DNA from: an uncultured Lachnospiraceae bacterium
GTDB lineage: Bacteria > Bacillota > Clostridia > Lachnospirales > Lachnospiraceae
Assembly: GCA_910583615.1 (NCBI GenBank)
Contig: CAJTXP010000008.1
Coordinates: 1 to 64,000 of the forward strand
Length of the DNA: 64,000 nt
Reading direction: 5' to 3'
Of this stretch, positions 43,891 to 52,543 are shown piece by piece; the first letter of the stretch is position 1; every line of letters starts with the position of its first letter. A program made the position numbers and the translations under genes. The notes beneath the pieces were generated by a model. The model saw only the letters and a program-made list of their open reading frames with translations, was not told the origin of the DNA and ran no database searches.

Positions 43891-44690
43891 TCTTTCTGAG
43901 ACTGACCTTCACCTTCTCTGATCCTTCTTCCTCCCGTGCTGTCAGCCGGGACCAGTTCTCCGAACAGCACATATCTGGCATCGTCAAACACGTAGGCGCA
44001 GGTGGACAAAAGGACATATCGTCCGGTTCCTTCTGAATGAAGAACCGGCTGAAAATCTGATTCCGCCAGTACTGCCTCTACATAATGTTCAAACTCCTCA
44101 CCTGGCTCCTGATAGATCGTATAGACATCCGCATGAGCAGAAGTCATAAAACCGCTCATCAGTTCAATCCGGTAGTCCTGCCCGGGAGTCAGAAGCCAGA
44201 TGACCGGATGCGCCTCATAAAACTCCTGCTCTCCCCAGTCCGACAGGGATGCGAACATGGAGCCGTCCTTCATATGATGCCCGTATATGATCGTATTGCA
44301 GTCTGCAAAACCTTCCCGGTTATTGGCGTCTGCAAATATCGACCCCGAAGCGCTGTACGCCCCGTCATAGGAACGGTGCAGATAATAGTCGTTGTCTGCG
44401 CCCCTGACCACCGGATAGTCAATGGGCGTGCCTTCACAGTAGATCCAGCCCACAATATCCTCATTCTCCGCCGTCAGCGCGTCAAAATCCACCTGAATGG
44501 GCGCCGACTGCGAATCCGGATCGGGATCCTCTTCCGGCGCCTGCGACGTATACTGTTCGGCCGCCTGGCTGTACAGCGCCTCGCTGACCCGGTAATTATG
44601 CTTCACATACAGGATGACAGCCGTCGATACGAGAAATACGGCCAGCAGCGCTGCCATCATGATCCGTCTGATCTTCTTCCCCATATCCAT
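43887..44690 (-). CDS. Class B sortase
   Basis: 267 residues. N-terminal membrane helix (about 8-29), then a sortase beta-barrel: VDFDALTAENEDIVGWIYCE and TPIDYPVV with the TIIYGHHMKDGSMF histidine motif near 137, LSTCAY (catalytic Cys near 231) and DDARYVLFGEL (catalytic Arg near 239). The Leu-Ser-Thr-Cys context and YGHHM are class B features. It lies between the SipW-type peptidase and the BTAD regulator. It may anchor the downstream proteins whose signals read PSTGDN rather than LPxTG. Not named srtB because substrate and heme-locus context are absent. Confidence 0.88.
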   Translation of the reverse strand: MDMGKKIRRIMMAALLAVFLVSTAVILYVKHNYRVSEALYSQAAEQYTSQAPEEDPDPDSQSAPIQVDFDALTAENEDIVGWIYCEGTPIDYPVVRGADNDYYLHRSYDGAYSASGSIFADANNREGFADCNTIIYGHHMKDGSMFASLSDWGEQEFYEAHPVIWLLTPGQDYRIELMSGFMTSAHADVYTIYQEPGEEFEHYVEAVLAESDFQPVLHSEGTGRYVLLSTCAYVFDDARYVLFGELVPADSTGGRRIREGEGQSQKE

Positions 44691-44777
44691 GCCTCCTTCG
44701 TTCCTGATCTTAAGGCGTTTTTCTGCGCCGCTCTCCTTATGCCGGACAGCCTGAAAAAGAGCGGGCGGGACAACACG

Positions 44778-45311
44778 CTAAGCATTCGCCTGCCTTCTCC
44801 TTCTGCGTTCTCTGAGCGTGCCTGCCAGAATATTGAACATTGCCCCGCAGGCAGCAAAACAGACCACGTAAGCCTTGCCGACCGAACTGGTGTAGAGTAT
44901 CATCAGCTCTCCCAGCATCGGATAATGGGCAGCAACTCTGCCGACCAGCGCTTCGTAGTCAATGTCATTCATATCTTCTTCGGCATTGGCGTCGCCTTTG
45001 GTCACAAAGGAGCCTTCCACCACTTTATTTTTCACAACTCTGTGGGCAACCACAGAATCGTTGCTCCAAAAGGCGATCACATCCCCTTCCTGCACCTCCT
45101 CCGGCGCAGCCTCCTCTACATAGATGACGCTGCCCACGGGAATCTCAGGCTCCATGCTGCCGCTGACCACATTATAGATCTCATAGCCCATGAAACGCGG
45201 GACCGTAACCGGCAGGCAGGAGGCGATCACGCTTAAAAGGATCAGTGTTCCGACAACATTGCAAAGGGCGGGAATCAGCTTCCCTCCCTTTGCATCAGAC
45301 CGCCTATTCAT
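44778..45311 (-). CDS. SipW-type signal peptidase I (S26B)
   Basis: 177 residues from ATG 45311 (MNRRSDAKGGKLIPALCNVV), which overlaps the end of the upstream gene. Two membrane helices bracket the catalytic domain. The active-site serine is in NVVSGSMEPEIPVGS (Ser 52), and the general base is His in VVAHRVV (His 90) instead of Lys, which defines the SipW/eukaryote-like class; TKGDANAEED follows. In Bacillus such enzymes mature TasA-family fibre proteins. Two TasA-like genes are just upstream (47212-48510), so a dedicated pairing is likely. Confidence 0.88.
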   Translation of the reverse strand: MNRRSDAKGGKLIPALCNVVGTLILLSVIASCLPVTVPRFMGYEIYNVVSGSMEPEIPVGSVIYVEEAAPEEVQEGDVIAFWSNDSVVAHRVVKNKVVEGSFVTKGDANAEEDMNDIDYEALVGRVAAHYPMLGELMILYTSSVGKAYVVCFAACGAMFNILAGTLRERRRRRQANA

Positions 45312-46368
45312 TCTCTTCCTTCTTGCGCCTGCGCAGTGCGACGAATCGGACTCCAAAGCCAGCCAGCAGAACCAGCCCGGACAGGATGCCTACCTTCGCC
45401 GACATGGGCACTGCCATCAGCTTCGCAAAATCCGAAGGCGCTGTTGCGCCGCCGTCGAGGATCTCCTCGCCGTTGGCCAGCGGTACCTCTTCGTCGTTGA
45501 TGTCCCGGATATCATCCGGAGCTGCCTGCGGCACCTCTTCGTCCGGAGCCGCAACTCCTCCGCCGGCATCCGCCGCTGCGCCTCCGCCCGCTCCGGCGCC
45601 GCCGCCCGCATCTGCGGCTCCGCCGCCTGCAGCGCCTCCGGCTGCCGCTCCTCCGGGCGTGGTTCCTTCCGTCGTGCCGCCCGGCTCTGTCACGGTACCC
45701 TCATTAATGGTCGTGGTGGTAGTCGTCGTCGTTCCCGGCGTCGTCGTGGTCGTGGTCGTCGTTTCGCCTTCCTCCACGCGGCTGTATACGAAGGTGAATA
45801 CATTCTCCGCCGCATTCTCGCTGAGCCTGCCGATCAGGTTATACGCCTGCGGCTGATAGCCCTCGAAATACAGATAGGATACCACCGGACGGTCGCCCAC
45901 GTTGCCGTAATAGGTCTCGCTGGGCGCCAGACGGTTGCCGTCCTCATCCTCATAGTTGATCGTATAGGCCACGGCGTCCCCCAGGATCCCGTACGCCACT
46001 ACATAATCTTTATCTCCGTCCACGGTAAACGCCGAATAATAGACCGTGTTGTTATCCTTGCCGCTCTCTCGGATACCGCGGATATAGTACTTTCCGCTGT
46101 CCTTCAGGTTCACCATGCCGTTGTGGAAGCTCACCCGCTGTCCCGGCTTCAGGTCGTCGAAGACCAGGCACTCTCCGCTTTCGTACTCCGGGGACTGGGT
46201 CCCGTTATTGCTTAAGTTGCCGCCGGGATTGAACTCTCCCTGCGCCCCGGCCAGGAAACGGATCTGATACGTATAGCTTTCCTTCTCCGCCGCCATCGCC
46301 GGAAGAGCCATGGAACCCATCAGGCAGAAGGAAAGAAACAGTCCGGACATTCTCTTCAGAATTCTCAT
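45304..46368 (-). CDS. Surface protein with MucBP-like domain and low-complexity stalk
   Basis: 354 residues. Signal peptide ends at AMAAEKE. Residues about 30-140 are a beta domain (YTYQIRFLAGAQGEFNPGG). A MucBP-like module (VAYTINYEDEDGNRLAPSET ... YFEGYQPQAY) covers about 145-205. Next come a Thr-rich tract (TTTTTTTPGTTTTTTTT), a Gly/Ala tract (about 240-275), a VPLANGEE segment, and a C-terminal helix with RRRKK. There is no LPxTG, so it is membrane-tethered or uses an unrecognised signal. Thr-rich regions are potential O-glycosylation sites, consistent with the Wzy-like gene in the locus. Confidence 0.8.
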   Translation of the reverse strand: MRILKRMSGLFLSFCLMGSMALPAMAAEKESYTYQIRFLAGAQGEFNPGGNLSNNGTQSPEYESGECLVFDDLKPGQRVSFHNGMVNLKDSGKYYIRGIRESGKDNNTVYYSAFTVDGDKDYVVAYGILGDAVAYTINYEDEDGNRLAPSETYYGNVGDRPVVSYLYFEGYQPQAYNLIGRLSENAAENVFTFVYSRVEEGETTTTTTTTPGTTTTTTTTINEGTVTEPGGTTEGTTPGGAAAGGAAGGGAADAGGGAGAGGGAAADAGGGVAAPDEEVPQAAPDDIRDINDEEVPLANGEEILDGGATAPSDFAKLMAVPMSAKVGILSGLVLLAGFGVRFVALRRRKKEENE

Positions 46369-46369
46369 A

Positions 46370-47194
46370 TCACGTTCCCTCCTTCTTCTCTTCCTTCTTT
46401 TTCTCCACCAGTCCGTACATGGACAGCAGCAGGAACAGTACGCCGCTTATGGAAGACGCCATGATGAACGGCGTCAGATTCGACTCGTCGCCGGTCCGGA
46501 CCACGGAAGTGCCCCGTCCGCGGCTGTCCTCCGTCCGCTCCCGGTCGCCGACCCGGTTCACGACTTCCCGGTTCCGGTTGGAGGTTCTTTCCTCTTCCCT
46601 TACTGCATCCGGATTCATCTCCACTGCAAAGTTCATCTGCAGGTCCGCCAGCGTGTTCTGATAATCGTTGCCCTGGGTCTCGCCTTCGAGCGCTACCTCC
46701 AGCGTGATCTTCCCGCTGTCGCCGTTGTGCAGCGTATCCAGGTAGAAATAATCCTCCAGCCCTGCGGTCGCTTCCCGCAGGCCTTCCCGGCCGCCGCTGT
46801 TCTGCTCGCCGCCTACGGTATCGCTGTCAAAGAGCACAGTCTCATTGTTATCTTTATCCGTATAGACCAGGCGGTAGGTATAAGCGCCGCCGCTGGCGCC
46901 GGAATTGGCGCTTCTATCCTCCAGCGAGTAGAGCACCTTGTTGGTCATATACCAGTCCGTCGCCGTCTCGTTCTCATTTTTCAGGGACAGCTCGACGATG
47001 GCGTTGTCGCCCGGCTGGATCCCGTAGATCGTATCGTTGATGTCCGACGTCTTGAAGCTGCTCTCCATCTTCTTCTCATCGGTAAAGGTCACCTTCCAGT
47101 CAGAACCGCCGTAAGAAGTCTCCGCACAGACGTTCAGGGTCATGGAGGCGAGCAGAACGCCCGGAAGCAGCAGACGAAACAGTTTCTTCTTCAT
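46370..47194 (-). CDS. Surface protein with LPxTG-like tail (VRTGDE)
   Basis: 274 residues. Signal peptide ends near NVCAE. The exposed part (25-185) is beta-rich, with DINDTIYGIQPGDNAIVELS and KNENETATDWYMTNKV, reminiscent of TasA-like or DUF11-type fibre subunits. A charged Arg/Glu linker follows (NRNREVVNRVGDRERTEDSR). VVRTGDE, a long hydrophobic helix and KKKEEKKE make a variant wall-sorting signal. It starts 17 bp after the TasA-like gene and ends 1 bp before the next gene. Anchor or minor subunit of the fibre, by inference. Confidence 0.75.
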   Translation of the reverse strand: MKKKLFRLLLPGVLLASMTLNVCAETSYGGSDWKVTFTDEKKMESSFKTSDINDTIYGIQPGDNAIVELSLKNENETATDWYMTNKVLYSLEDRSANSGASGGAYTYRLVYTDKDNNETVLFDSDTVGGEQNSGGREGLREATAGLEDYFYLDTLHNGDSGKITLEVALEGETQGNDYQNTLADLQMNFAVEMNPDAVREEERTSNRNREVVNRVGDRERTEDSRGRGTSVVRTGDESNLTPFIMASSISGVLFLLLSMYGLVEKKKEEKKEGT

Positions 47195-47211
47195 AGTCCT
47201 CTCCCTCCTTC

Positions 47212-47979
47212 TTACAGACTCAAAATCCCGTTGTTGACCGTAACCTTACGTCCCCATGCGCTCCATACGGCGTCTTCCACGTTATGCTCCTGAACCGCGT
47301 CCACAGTCGCTTCCAGACAGAACTGCACGCCGTCATAATCATAGGTCGTAATGATCTTACTTCCATTCTCCGTCTTCTCGGTGGTCTGCGTCACCTTCGC
47401 GGTCACGCTCTGGTCGATCTTCAGACGGCCTGAAAACGCCGGGCTTACCTCACCCGTTTCCAGCACGCGGCTGTAATACAGAATCGTACGCTCATCCGTG
47501 CTGGACTCCTCGTCGATCATCCAGCCGTTGTCGGTCAGAAGCTCCAGATCGATCAGATCCGGCGTCAGCGTCTGCACCTTCTGTCCGTTCTCATCCAGCC
47601 AGTACTTATACAGGCTGACGCGGACATACTGGTTGATGGTCCCGCTGTTACGCACCTTCAGCTCCTCCGGATACCAGGCGCCGATCCGGAACTTCTCCCC
47701 CTCCGGCACCATGTCTTCCAGAAGCGCGCCCTTCTCTTCCAGCCAGCTTCCGTTATCCTTCCGGCTGTCATAATTGCGCCAGGAGACCTCTTTGTCGTTC
47801 TCCAGAAGCGTCACGCCGATGTCGTACATCTGCACCCGGGAAGTATAGGTCTCCGAATAATACGTAAGGGCCGCTCTCGCTCCTCCCACGGAGGAGAATG
47901 CCAGAAGCGCCACCGCCAGAGCGAAGGCTCCCAGCGTTCCGGCGGGGGAGGTAATCAGTTTCTTTATTTTGCCTGCCAT
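47212..47979 (-). CDS. TasA/camelysin-like fibre subunit 1
   Basis: 255 residues. Long signal peptide (SPAGTLGAFALAVALLAFSS ... GGARAALTYYSETYTSRVQM), of the SipW-dependent type in which an Ala-rich site is followed by a Tyr-Ser-rich mature start. The mature protein is a beta-sandwich type (YDIGVTLLENDKEVSWRNYD, ELKVRNSGTINQYVRVSLYK). The N[ST]GTINQYVRV segment is a recurrent feature of this family. It follows a second such gene with no gap (ATG at 47979, stop of the upstream gene at 47980). No sorting signal, so it should be assembled non-covalently. Confidence 0.8.
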   Translation of the reverse strand: MAGKIKKLITSPAGTLGAFALAVALLAFSSVGGARAALTYYSETYTSRVQMYDIGVTLLENDKEVSWRNYDSRKDNGSWLEEKGALLEDMVPEGEKFRIGAWYPEELKVRNSGTINQYVRVSLYKYWLDENGQKVQTLTPDLIDLELLTDNGWMIDEESSTDERTILYYSRVLETGEVSPAFSGRLKIDQSVTAKVTQTTEKTENGSKIITTYDYDGVQFCLEATVDAVQEHNVEDAVWSAWGRKVTVNNGILSL

Positions 47980-48510
47980 TTATTCCCCCTCCTTCTGCGC
48001 GGAACCGGATTCCGACGCGCCGTTATCCAGCACCACGTTCCAGTCCGCATACGGCGTCCCGTCCTCATGGTACATCACCGGAGTGCTCTCGTAGATCACG
48101 ACCACGTTGAAGGTGGTTCCGTTCTCGATCTCCTTATCCGGCACACCCTTGATCCCTACCAGAAGTTCGGAGGTGCTTCCTCCGCCCGGCAGGATCTCAT
48201 TGTAATAATAGTAGCCGTCATCTCCCGCCTGCCAGCCGGTCCCGCTGTATTCCAGGGGATACCTGCCGCTTCCGTAAGCCCTTGCCCTCACATAGACCGG
48301 CTCGGAATCCGCATCGCTGGTAATTGTCAGATGCTTCGTCCAGCTGGAGAACGTCTCCTCGATCTCCGTCTCATTGCCCAGCTCGATCGTAATGCCGCCC
48401 TGTGCCGACGCATAGGTGGTAAAATAGGCCCACGCCCTGCCGACTCCGGCGGTCAGAACCATGACAAACGCAAGAAAGGCAATGGAATATCCTGCTCTCT
48501 TCCTCATCAT
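47980..48510 (-). CDS. TasA/camelysin-like fibre subunit 2
   Basis: 176 residues. Signal region AGYSIAFLAFVMVLTAGVGR leads to AWAYFTTYASAQGGITIELG, the Y-F-T-x-Y/x-A pattern typical of SipW substrates. The mature part has SSWTKHLTITSDADSEPVYV and RARAYGSGRYPLEYSG strands. Its ATG overlaps the end of the upstream Cna-B-like gene by 4 bp. With the next gene it forms a pair of probable biofilm-fibre proteins inside a sortase locus. No anchor. Confidence 0.8.
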   Translation of the reverse strand: MMRKRAGYSIAFLAFVMVLTAGVGRAWAYFTTYASAQGGITIELGNETEIEETFSSWTKHLTITSDADSEPVYVRARAYGSGRYPLEYSGTGWQAGDDGYYYYNEILPGGGSTSELLVGIKGVPDKEIENGTTFNVVVIYESTPVMYHEDGTPYADWNVVLDNGASESGSAQKEGE

Positions 48511-49682
48511 TCACCCTCCTGTCTGCCTGCCTGCTGCGGATCCCGGGTCCACTCCCAGCCGCCGCTTTCCTCATTGTATACAAACTGGTTCCTGATTCCA
48601 TGACCGTGCGTCCGGGTGTTGTTGTACACGTTCTCAAAATCCGCCGTATTCTCAGTTCCCGGCTGCGCGGATATATTCTCCAGTACCACCGGCCCGTTGT
48701 TCGACGGAACCGACTGCGTATAGCTTAAGCCGTTGTAGATCTCCGTCACCGTCACCGTCGCCGTCGCCGGTATCCGCTCCAGCGTGGTCCGGCCGGTTCC
48801 CGGCTCCGTAAAGGTAAGGCTGGTCACTTCATTGTAGACCTCTTCGCCCTCCAGAGTCGCCACAACCCGGAACACGAACGTAACCGGCTCGATCGTTCCT
48901 TCCACCGCTTCATAAGTCCGCAGCGTCTTCACGATGGTAAGCGGCGCATATCTCGGCTCCCGTCCGGATTTCAGATAAACATGCTCCTCATAGAGCCAGG
49001 GACCCGGATTCGCGGTGCTGATCACTCCGTCTGCATCCGCCTGCTTCGTGGGCAGCGCCACCAGCTGCGGCTCGAACATGTATTCATACTGCGCGGAATT
49101 GGCGATCGTCACCAGCTTCTCCTGCTCCGACCCGGTCTCACCGTCCGCCGCTTCCACCTTCACGGTCTTCACATACTGTTCCCGCGTCAGGTTCGTATCT
49201 CTGGCTACCAGCAGGTACAGACCCGCCTTCACGTCCGTCCCGGTGAGCGTGGCGTCCGCCACTCCCTCTATCGCTTCCGACGCCGCCGGCTGCTGAACAC
49301 TCTCCGCCGCCAGCGCGATCTTCGCCGCATCCTGCGCCAGCGCCTTCCAGTCCGATACGGTCAGCTCCTGCAGTCTCGTATAGTCCGCGATTCCAAGCCC
49401 TTCATAAGCGCTCTCCGGTACAAACTGATACGTGTCGTATCCAGCGACTTCTTCTGCGCCCGCCACCTTATACAGCTCCAGCGTGATATGCGTCTTCTCC
49501 ATATCTGTCAGGTAATCCGCCTTCTCCGGATCCGAAGCATCCACCGGACTGACCGTCAGGCTGCATTCCTTCGTTACATCCACCGGATCCGCCGGCGCTG
49601 CACCACTGACCATCGGCTTTCCCACACATGCGCCGACAAGCAGCATCAGGGCAGCGGACAGATATATCCATCTCTTTCTCAT
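48507..49682 (-). CDS. Secreted Cna-B-like surface protein without wall anchor
   Basis: 391 residues. Signal peptide ends near VSGAAPAD. The N-terminal half is a pilin-like domain (CSLTVSPVDASDPEKADYLT, THITLELYKVAG) with DVKAGLYLLVARDTNLTREQ. The second half is Cna-B-like (APLTIVKTLRTYEAVEGTIE, VTFVFRVVATLEGEEVYNEV, RIPATATVTVTEIYNGLSYT). A short Trp-containing tail ends the protein; there is no LPxTG or membrane helix. It could be a minor pilin captured by the class C sortase through lysines. It starts 24 bp after that sortase. Confidence 0.75.
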   Translation of the reverse strand: MRKRWIYLSAALMLLVGACVGKPMVSGAAPADPVDVTKECSLTVSPVDASDPEKADYLTDMEKTHITLELYKVAGAEEVAGYDTYQFVPESAYEGLGIADYTRLQELTVSDWKALAQDAAKIALAAESVQQPAASEAIEGVADATLTGTDVKAGLYLLVARDTNLTREQYVKTVKVEAADGETGSEQEKLVTIANSAQYEYMFEPQLVALPTKQADADGVISTANPGPWLYEEHVYLKSGREPRYAPLTIVKTLRTYEAVEGTIEPVTFVFRVVATLEGEEVYNEVTSLTFTEPGTGRTTLERIPATATVTVTEIYNGLSYTQSVPSNNGPVVLENISAQPGTENTADFENVYNNTRTHGHGIRNQFVYNEESGGWEWTRDPQQAGRQEGE

Positions 49683-49706
49683 GGGCGTCCCCTCCTTTAC
49701 ATCAGA

Positions 49707-50624
49707 TTATAGTTTCCTCATCTCATCCAGCAGCTCTGCTTCCGTCTTTCTCGGCCCCAGTCTGCGGTAATAGATCAGCATGATCAGCAGTATGATAAAC
49801 AACAGCGGGATTCCAATGGCCGGCGCCACTACGTAGTTCGGGATCCGAACCGCCTCCGACACCACGACCACTTCGCCGATGATGTTGTCGATGCGTTTGC
49901 CCCGCACGAGCATGCGGTGGGTGTTGACTCCATAGGGCGTACAGGTGACCAGTGTACAGTAGTCCTTTCCGTCCCTTATGGCAAGCTCATCCGTCTCCTC
50001 CGGAAGGACGATGCGGATCTGATCCACCATGTAGGTAGTTGTCTGATCCATGATGTTGATGGTAAACGTATCGCCCTCCACCATCTGATCCAGATCGGAA
50101 AAGAGCTTTGCACTGGGCAGTCCCCGGTGCCCGGACAGAATCGCATGCGTCCGCTCTCCACCTACCGGAAGAGAAGATCCCGGAATATGGCCTACCGCAA
50201 TCTGAAGAACCGCCTCGTCCACGCTGTGATAAATCGGCAGATTCACGCCGATCGACGAAATCTGTACATATCCCATAATACCGGTTCCCGTGACATCCAG
50301 AAGACTGTCATACTCTGCACGCTGTTCGTCGGTAAGCGTGAAATTGACTCCGTTGGAAAGCCTGCTGTTATACGCTCTTGCCGCTTCCAGCATCGCTTCC
50401 CTCTCCTGACCGGACAGGTCTTCCACTGCCGTCACATAACCCGCGATCGCCCGCGTGGCATGCATGGAATTCCACCAGTCACTGACCGAAGGATAGAGCA
50501 GGATCCCTACCCCTGCCAGCAATATAATGACTAATACGATTGTTGAAATCGAAGGGCCTCTCCGCTGCTTTTTCTCTTTCCTGTCCCTGCCCTTCTCTTC
50601 CCCTTGTTGTTCTTCTTTCTTCAT
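49707..50624 (-). CDS. Class C (pilin-polymerising) sortase
   Basis: 305 residues from ATG 50624 (MKKEEQQGEEKGRDRKEKKQ), preceded by GGGGAAACC; an in-frame GTG 12 bases upstream is less likely. N-terminal and C-terminal membrane helices, as usual for class C. Catalytic triad: His 166 in AILSGHRGLPSAKLF, Cys 228 in CTLVTCTPYG, Arg 241 in HRMLVRGKR. A regulatory lid lies in the region before GYVQISSIGVNLPIYHSVDE. It links pilin subunits through LPxTG motifs and lysines. It sits directly behind the LPSTGG major pilin, its likely substrate. Confidence 0.92.
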   Translation of the reverse strand: MKKEEQQGEEKGRDRKEKKQRRGPSISTIVLVIILLAGVGILLYPSVSDWWNSMHATRAIAGYVTAVEDLSGQEREAMLEAARAYNSRLSNGVNFTLTDEQRAEYDSLLDVTGTGIMGYVQISSIGVNLPIYHSVDEAVLQIAVGHIPGSSLPVGGERTHAILSGHRGLPSAKLFSDLDQMVEGDTFTINIMDQTTTYMVDQIRIVLPEETDELAIRDGKDYCTLVTCTPYGVNTHRMLVRGKRIDNIIGEVVVVSEAVRIPNYVVAPAIGIPLLFIILLIMLIYYRRLGPRKTEAELLDEMRKL

Positions 50625-50701
50625 AGGTTTCCCCACAGTGAATTGATATGGTGATATCTCTCACCTGCCAACGTCCGCCGGACTGTAAAGCCCGTTGCTC
50701 A

Positions 50702-50764
50702 CCGCACACCACGTGAAGGTGTCAGCCTGTGCGGCAAACCGGGAACGGGACCTCCCGTCCCCGG
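50702..50764 (-). terminator. Two hairpins after the major pilin gene (attenuation or mRNA stability)
   Basis: On the minus strand CCGGGGACGGG pairs with CCCGTTCCCGG (50764-50739) and is followed by TTTG only. A second CCGCAC...CACC/GTGGTGTGCGG hairpin follows at 50734-50702. Neither has a full U-tract. The pattern fits partial termination or 3' stabilisation, giving more pilin mRNA than sortase mRNA. Confidence 0.55.
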
Positions 50765-50833
50765 CCAGATTCAAGTTCAAGAAATGTTCTTTCCCCTTAT
50801 GTGTCTAAAAACCGTTCTTTGAAGCCCTGCTGC

Positions 50834-52450
50834 TTAGCGAGCGCTCATGCGCTTCTTGGTAACCAGAAGGATACCTGCTGCTACTACAAGGATTCCGCCG
50901 ACTACGTAGAAGATCGTAGTACCGATACCACCAGTGGACGGAAGGAGCGTACCTCTCTGGTTCACGATCTCAAGTGCATTCACATCTAATTCAGTGAGAT
51001 TCTTCTCTACCGTCTTAGAAGTTGTAGCAGTTGAACTCTCAGATACCAGGTTTCCATCCTCGTCGTAATGTTTCTCACCCGATGTAACGAATATTTCCTC
51101 TGTAAGAATCTGAGGAAGGAGTTCTTTAGACTCAAGCAGCTTATTGTAGCCGTCCGGAGCCTTGAACTCTGTTACGGTCAATTTAACATCACTTGCAAGA
51201 CCAATGATATAGAGTTTGCCCTCTGCATCAGTGCTGAGCTCTGCGCTTTCAGTCGTACTGTTGGGATCATAAGAAACTACTGTATAAACGCCTGTTTCAC
51301 CTGCTGTTACCGTTAAACCTTTGATCGTAAACGTTGCGCCTGCAAGAGGATTTCCGGATTCATCCACCTTCTTGATTGCTGCTGCATATGTTTTGATCTC
51401 AGCTTTATCTTCCCATTTTTCATCCCAGGGTTTCTTTTCAGTTGAATTATCATCAACAACAACAGGTCTGATAGAAATGGTATTTGTATCAGCTGCATTG
51501 ATGTTCGTTGTAGAAGTCAGTGTAGCCTCGTACTCAATAACAATCTGTGCGCCCTGAGCATATGTGTTTGTGTATGTTCCATCGGCAGCCAGAGTTGCCC
51601 ATGGAATAAGAATTGCTTTTTCGTAAGTAGTGGTTCCAACTGTAACTTCGCCAAACTGATAATTTGTAAGATTCGCTTCACCTTCAATCACAGTTCCAGG
51701 ATCAGTTGCTGTTTTGCCAATGGTAATCTTTGTCACCTTAGCATTTGCCAGATACTCCGGCAGTGTATCCTGAATCACGTAATCAACAACCTGTTTGGAA
51801 TTCTCACCTTCACCGATATAGTTGGTGGTATCAAAGGTACCAGTATACTTAACTGTATCGCCGATTGAATAAGACTCTTTCTTAACCGTTTTAACTGCGG
51901 TAGGAGTATTAACGTTCTTGTCGACAATCTCCGCATCCGGCTGAGTAGATGTCACTGTGATTGCTGCTTTGGCTGTAGCGTCTGACTCATGAGTAGTTGT
52001 GACTACATAATAACCATAAGGCAAGCCAGTAAATACAAGATCACTGTCGCCGTTGCTCACTTCTGAAACAACTTCTGCATCACTTAACGCCCACGCTTCA
52101 AGAGCTGCTTTTAACTCATCCGTCATTTTGGTGCCTGTAATTTTTCCGTCAGCATCCTTCACAGCAATTACATCGGTAGGAGAAATATAACCTTGAGTAT
52201 CCGCCTCAAAAAATGCTGCAAGACTCTCAGGAACCGTTCCCTGATATGCAATGTTGTCGCCGCTGACAGTCGCGTCAAAAAGCTTATGAAGACTGTACGT
52301 CTCACCCTTTGCCGGATTCTTAATTGTAATTTTTGCATTGTCTGCATCAGCCGGTTCTAACGCTTTCGTCTGTGCAAAAGTTGTCATTGTCATTCCAAGG
52401 ACCATGACCATCGCCAGTAAAATGCTGGCAAGTTTCTTAATTCGTTTCAT
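50834..52450 (-). CDS. Major pilin subunit (isopeptide-forming, LPSTGG)
   Basis: 538 residues with a strong AAGGAGG site. Signal peptide ends MTTFAQT. Two to three Ig-like pilin modules: an N-terminal domain (AKITIKNPAKGETYSLHKLF), a central one (AVKTVKKESYSIGDTVKYTG, with candidate linking lysines), and a Cna-B/SpaA module with IKKVDESGNPLAGATFTIKG and the E-box TVTEFKAPDGYN. Sorting signal LPSTGG near 503, membrane helix, TKKRMSAR. Composition (Thr/Val/Ala-rich, AT-richer codons than neighbours) fits a highly expressed or exchanged antigen. Substrate of the class C sortase behind it. Confidence 0.93.
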   Translation of the reverse strand: MKRIKKLASILLAMVMVLGMTMTTFAQTKALEPADADNAKITIKNPAKGETYSLHKLFDATVSGDNIAYQGTVPESLAAFFEADTQGYISPTDVIAVKDADGKITGTKMTDELKAALEAWALSDAEVVSEVSNGDSDLVFTGLPYGYYVVTTTHESDATAKAAITVTSTQPDAEIVDKNVNTPTAVKTVKKESYSIGDTVKYTGTFDTTNYIGEGENSKQVVDYVIQDTLPEYLANAKVTKITIGKTATDPGTVIEGEANLTNYQFGEVTVGTTTYEKAILIPWATLAADGTYTNTYAQGAQIVIEYEATLTSTTNINAADTNTISIRPVVVDDNSTEKKPWDEKWEDKAEIKTYAAAIKKVDESGNPLAGATFTIKGLTVTAGETGVYTVVSYDPNSTTESAELSTDAEGKLYIIGLASDVKLTVTEFKAPDGYNKLLESKELLPQILTEEIFVTSGEKHYDEDGNLVSESSTATTSKTVEKNLTELDVNALEIVNQRGTLLPSTGGIGTTIFYVVGGILVVAAGILLVTKKRMSAR

Positions 52451-52543
52451 AACTCATCCTCCTTTTCATTTTTCGTTGTTTGAAACGATTTTTGTGTTAC
52501 TTTGAACCCACAAATCTTCAATTTATTCAGATCTAAGAGAACC

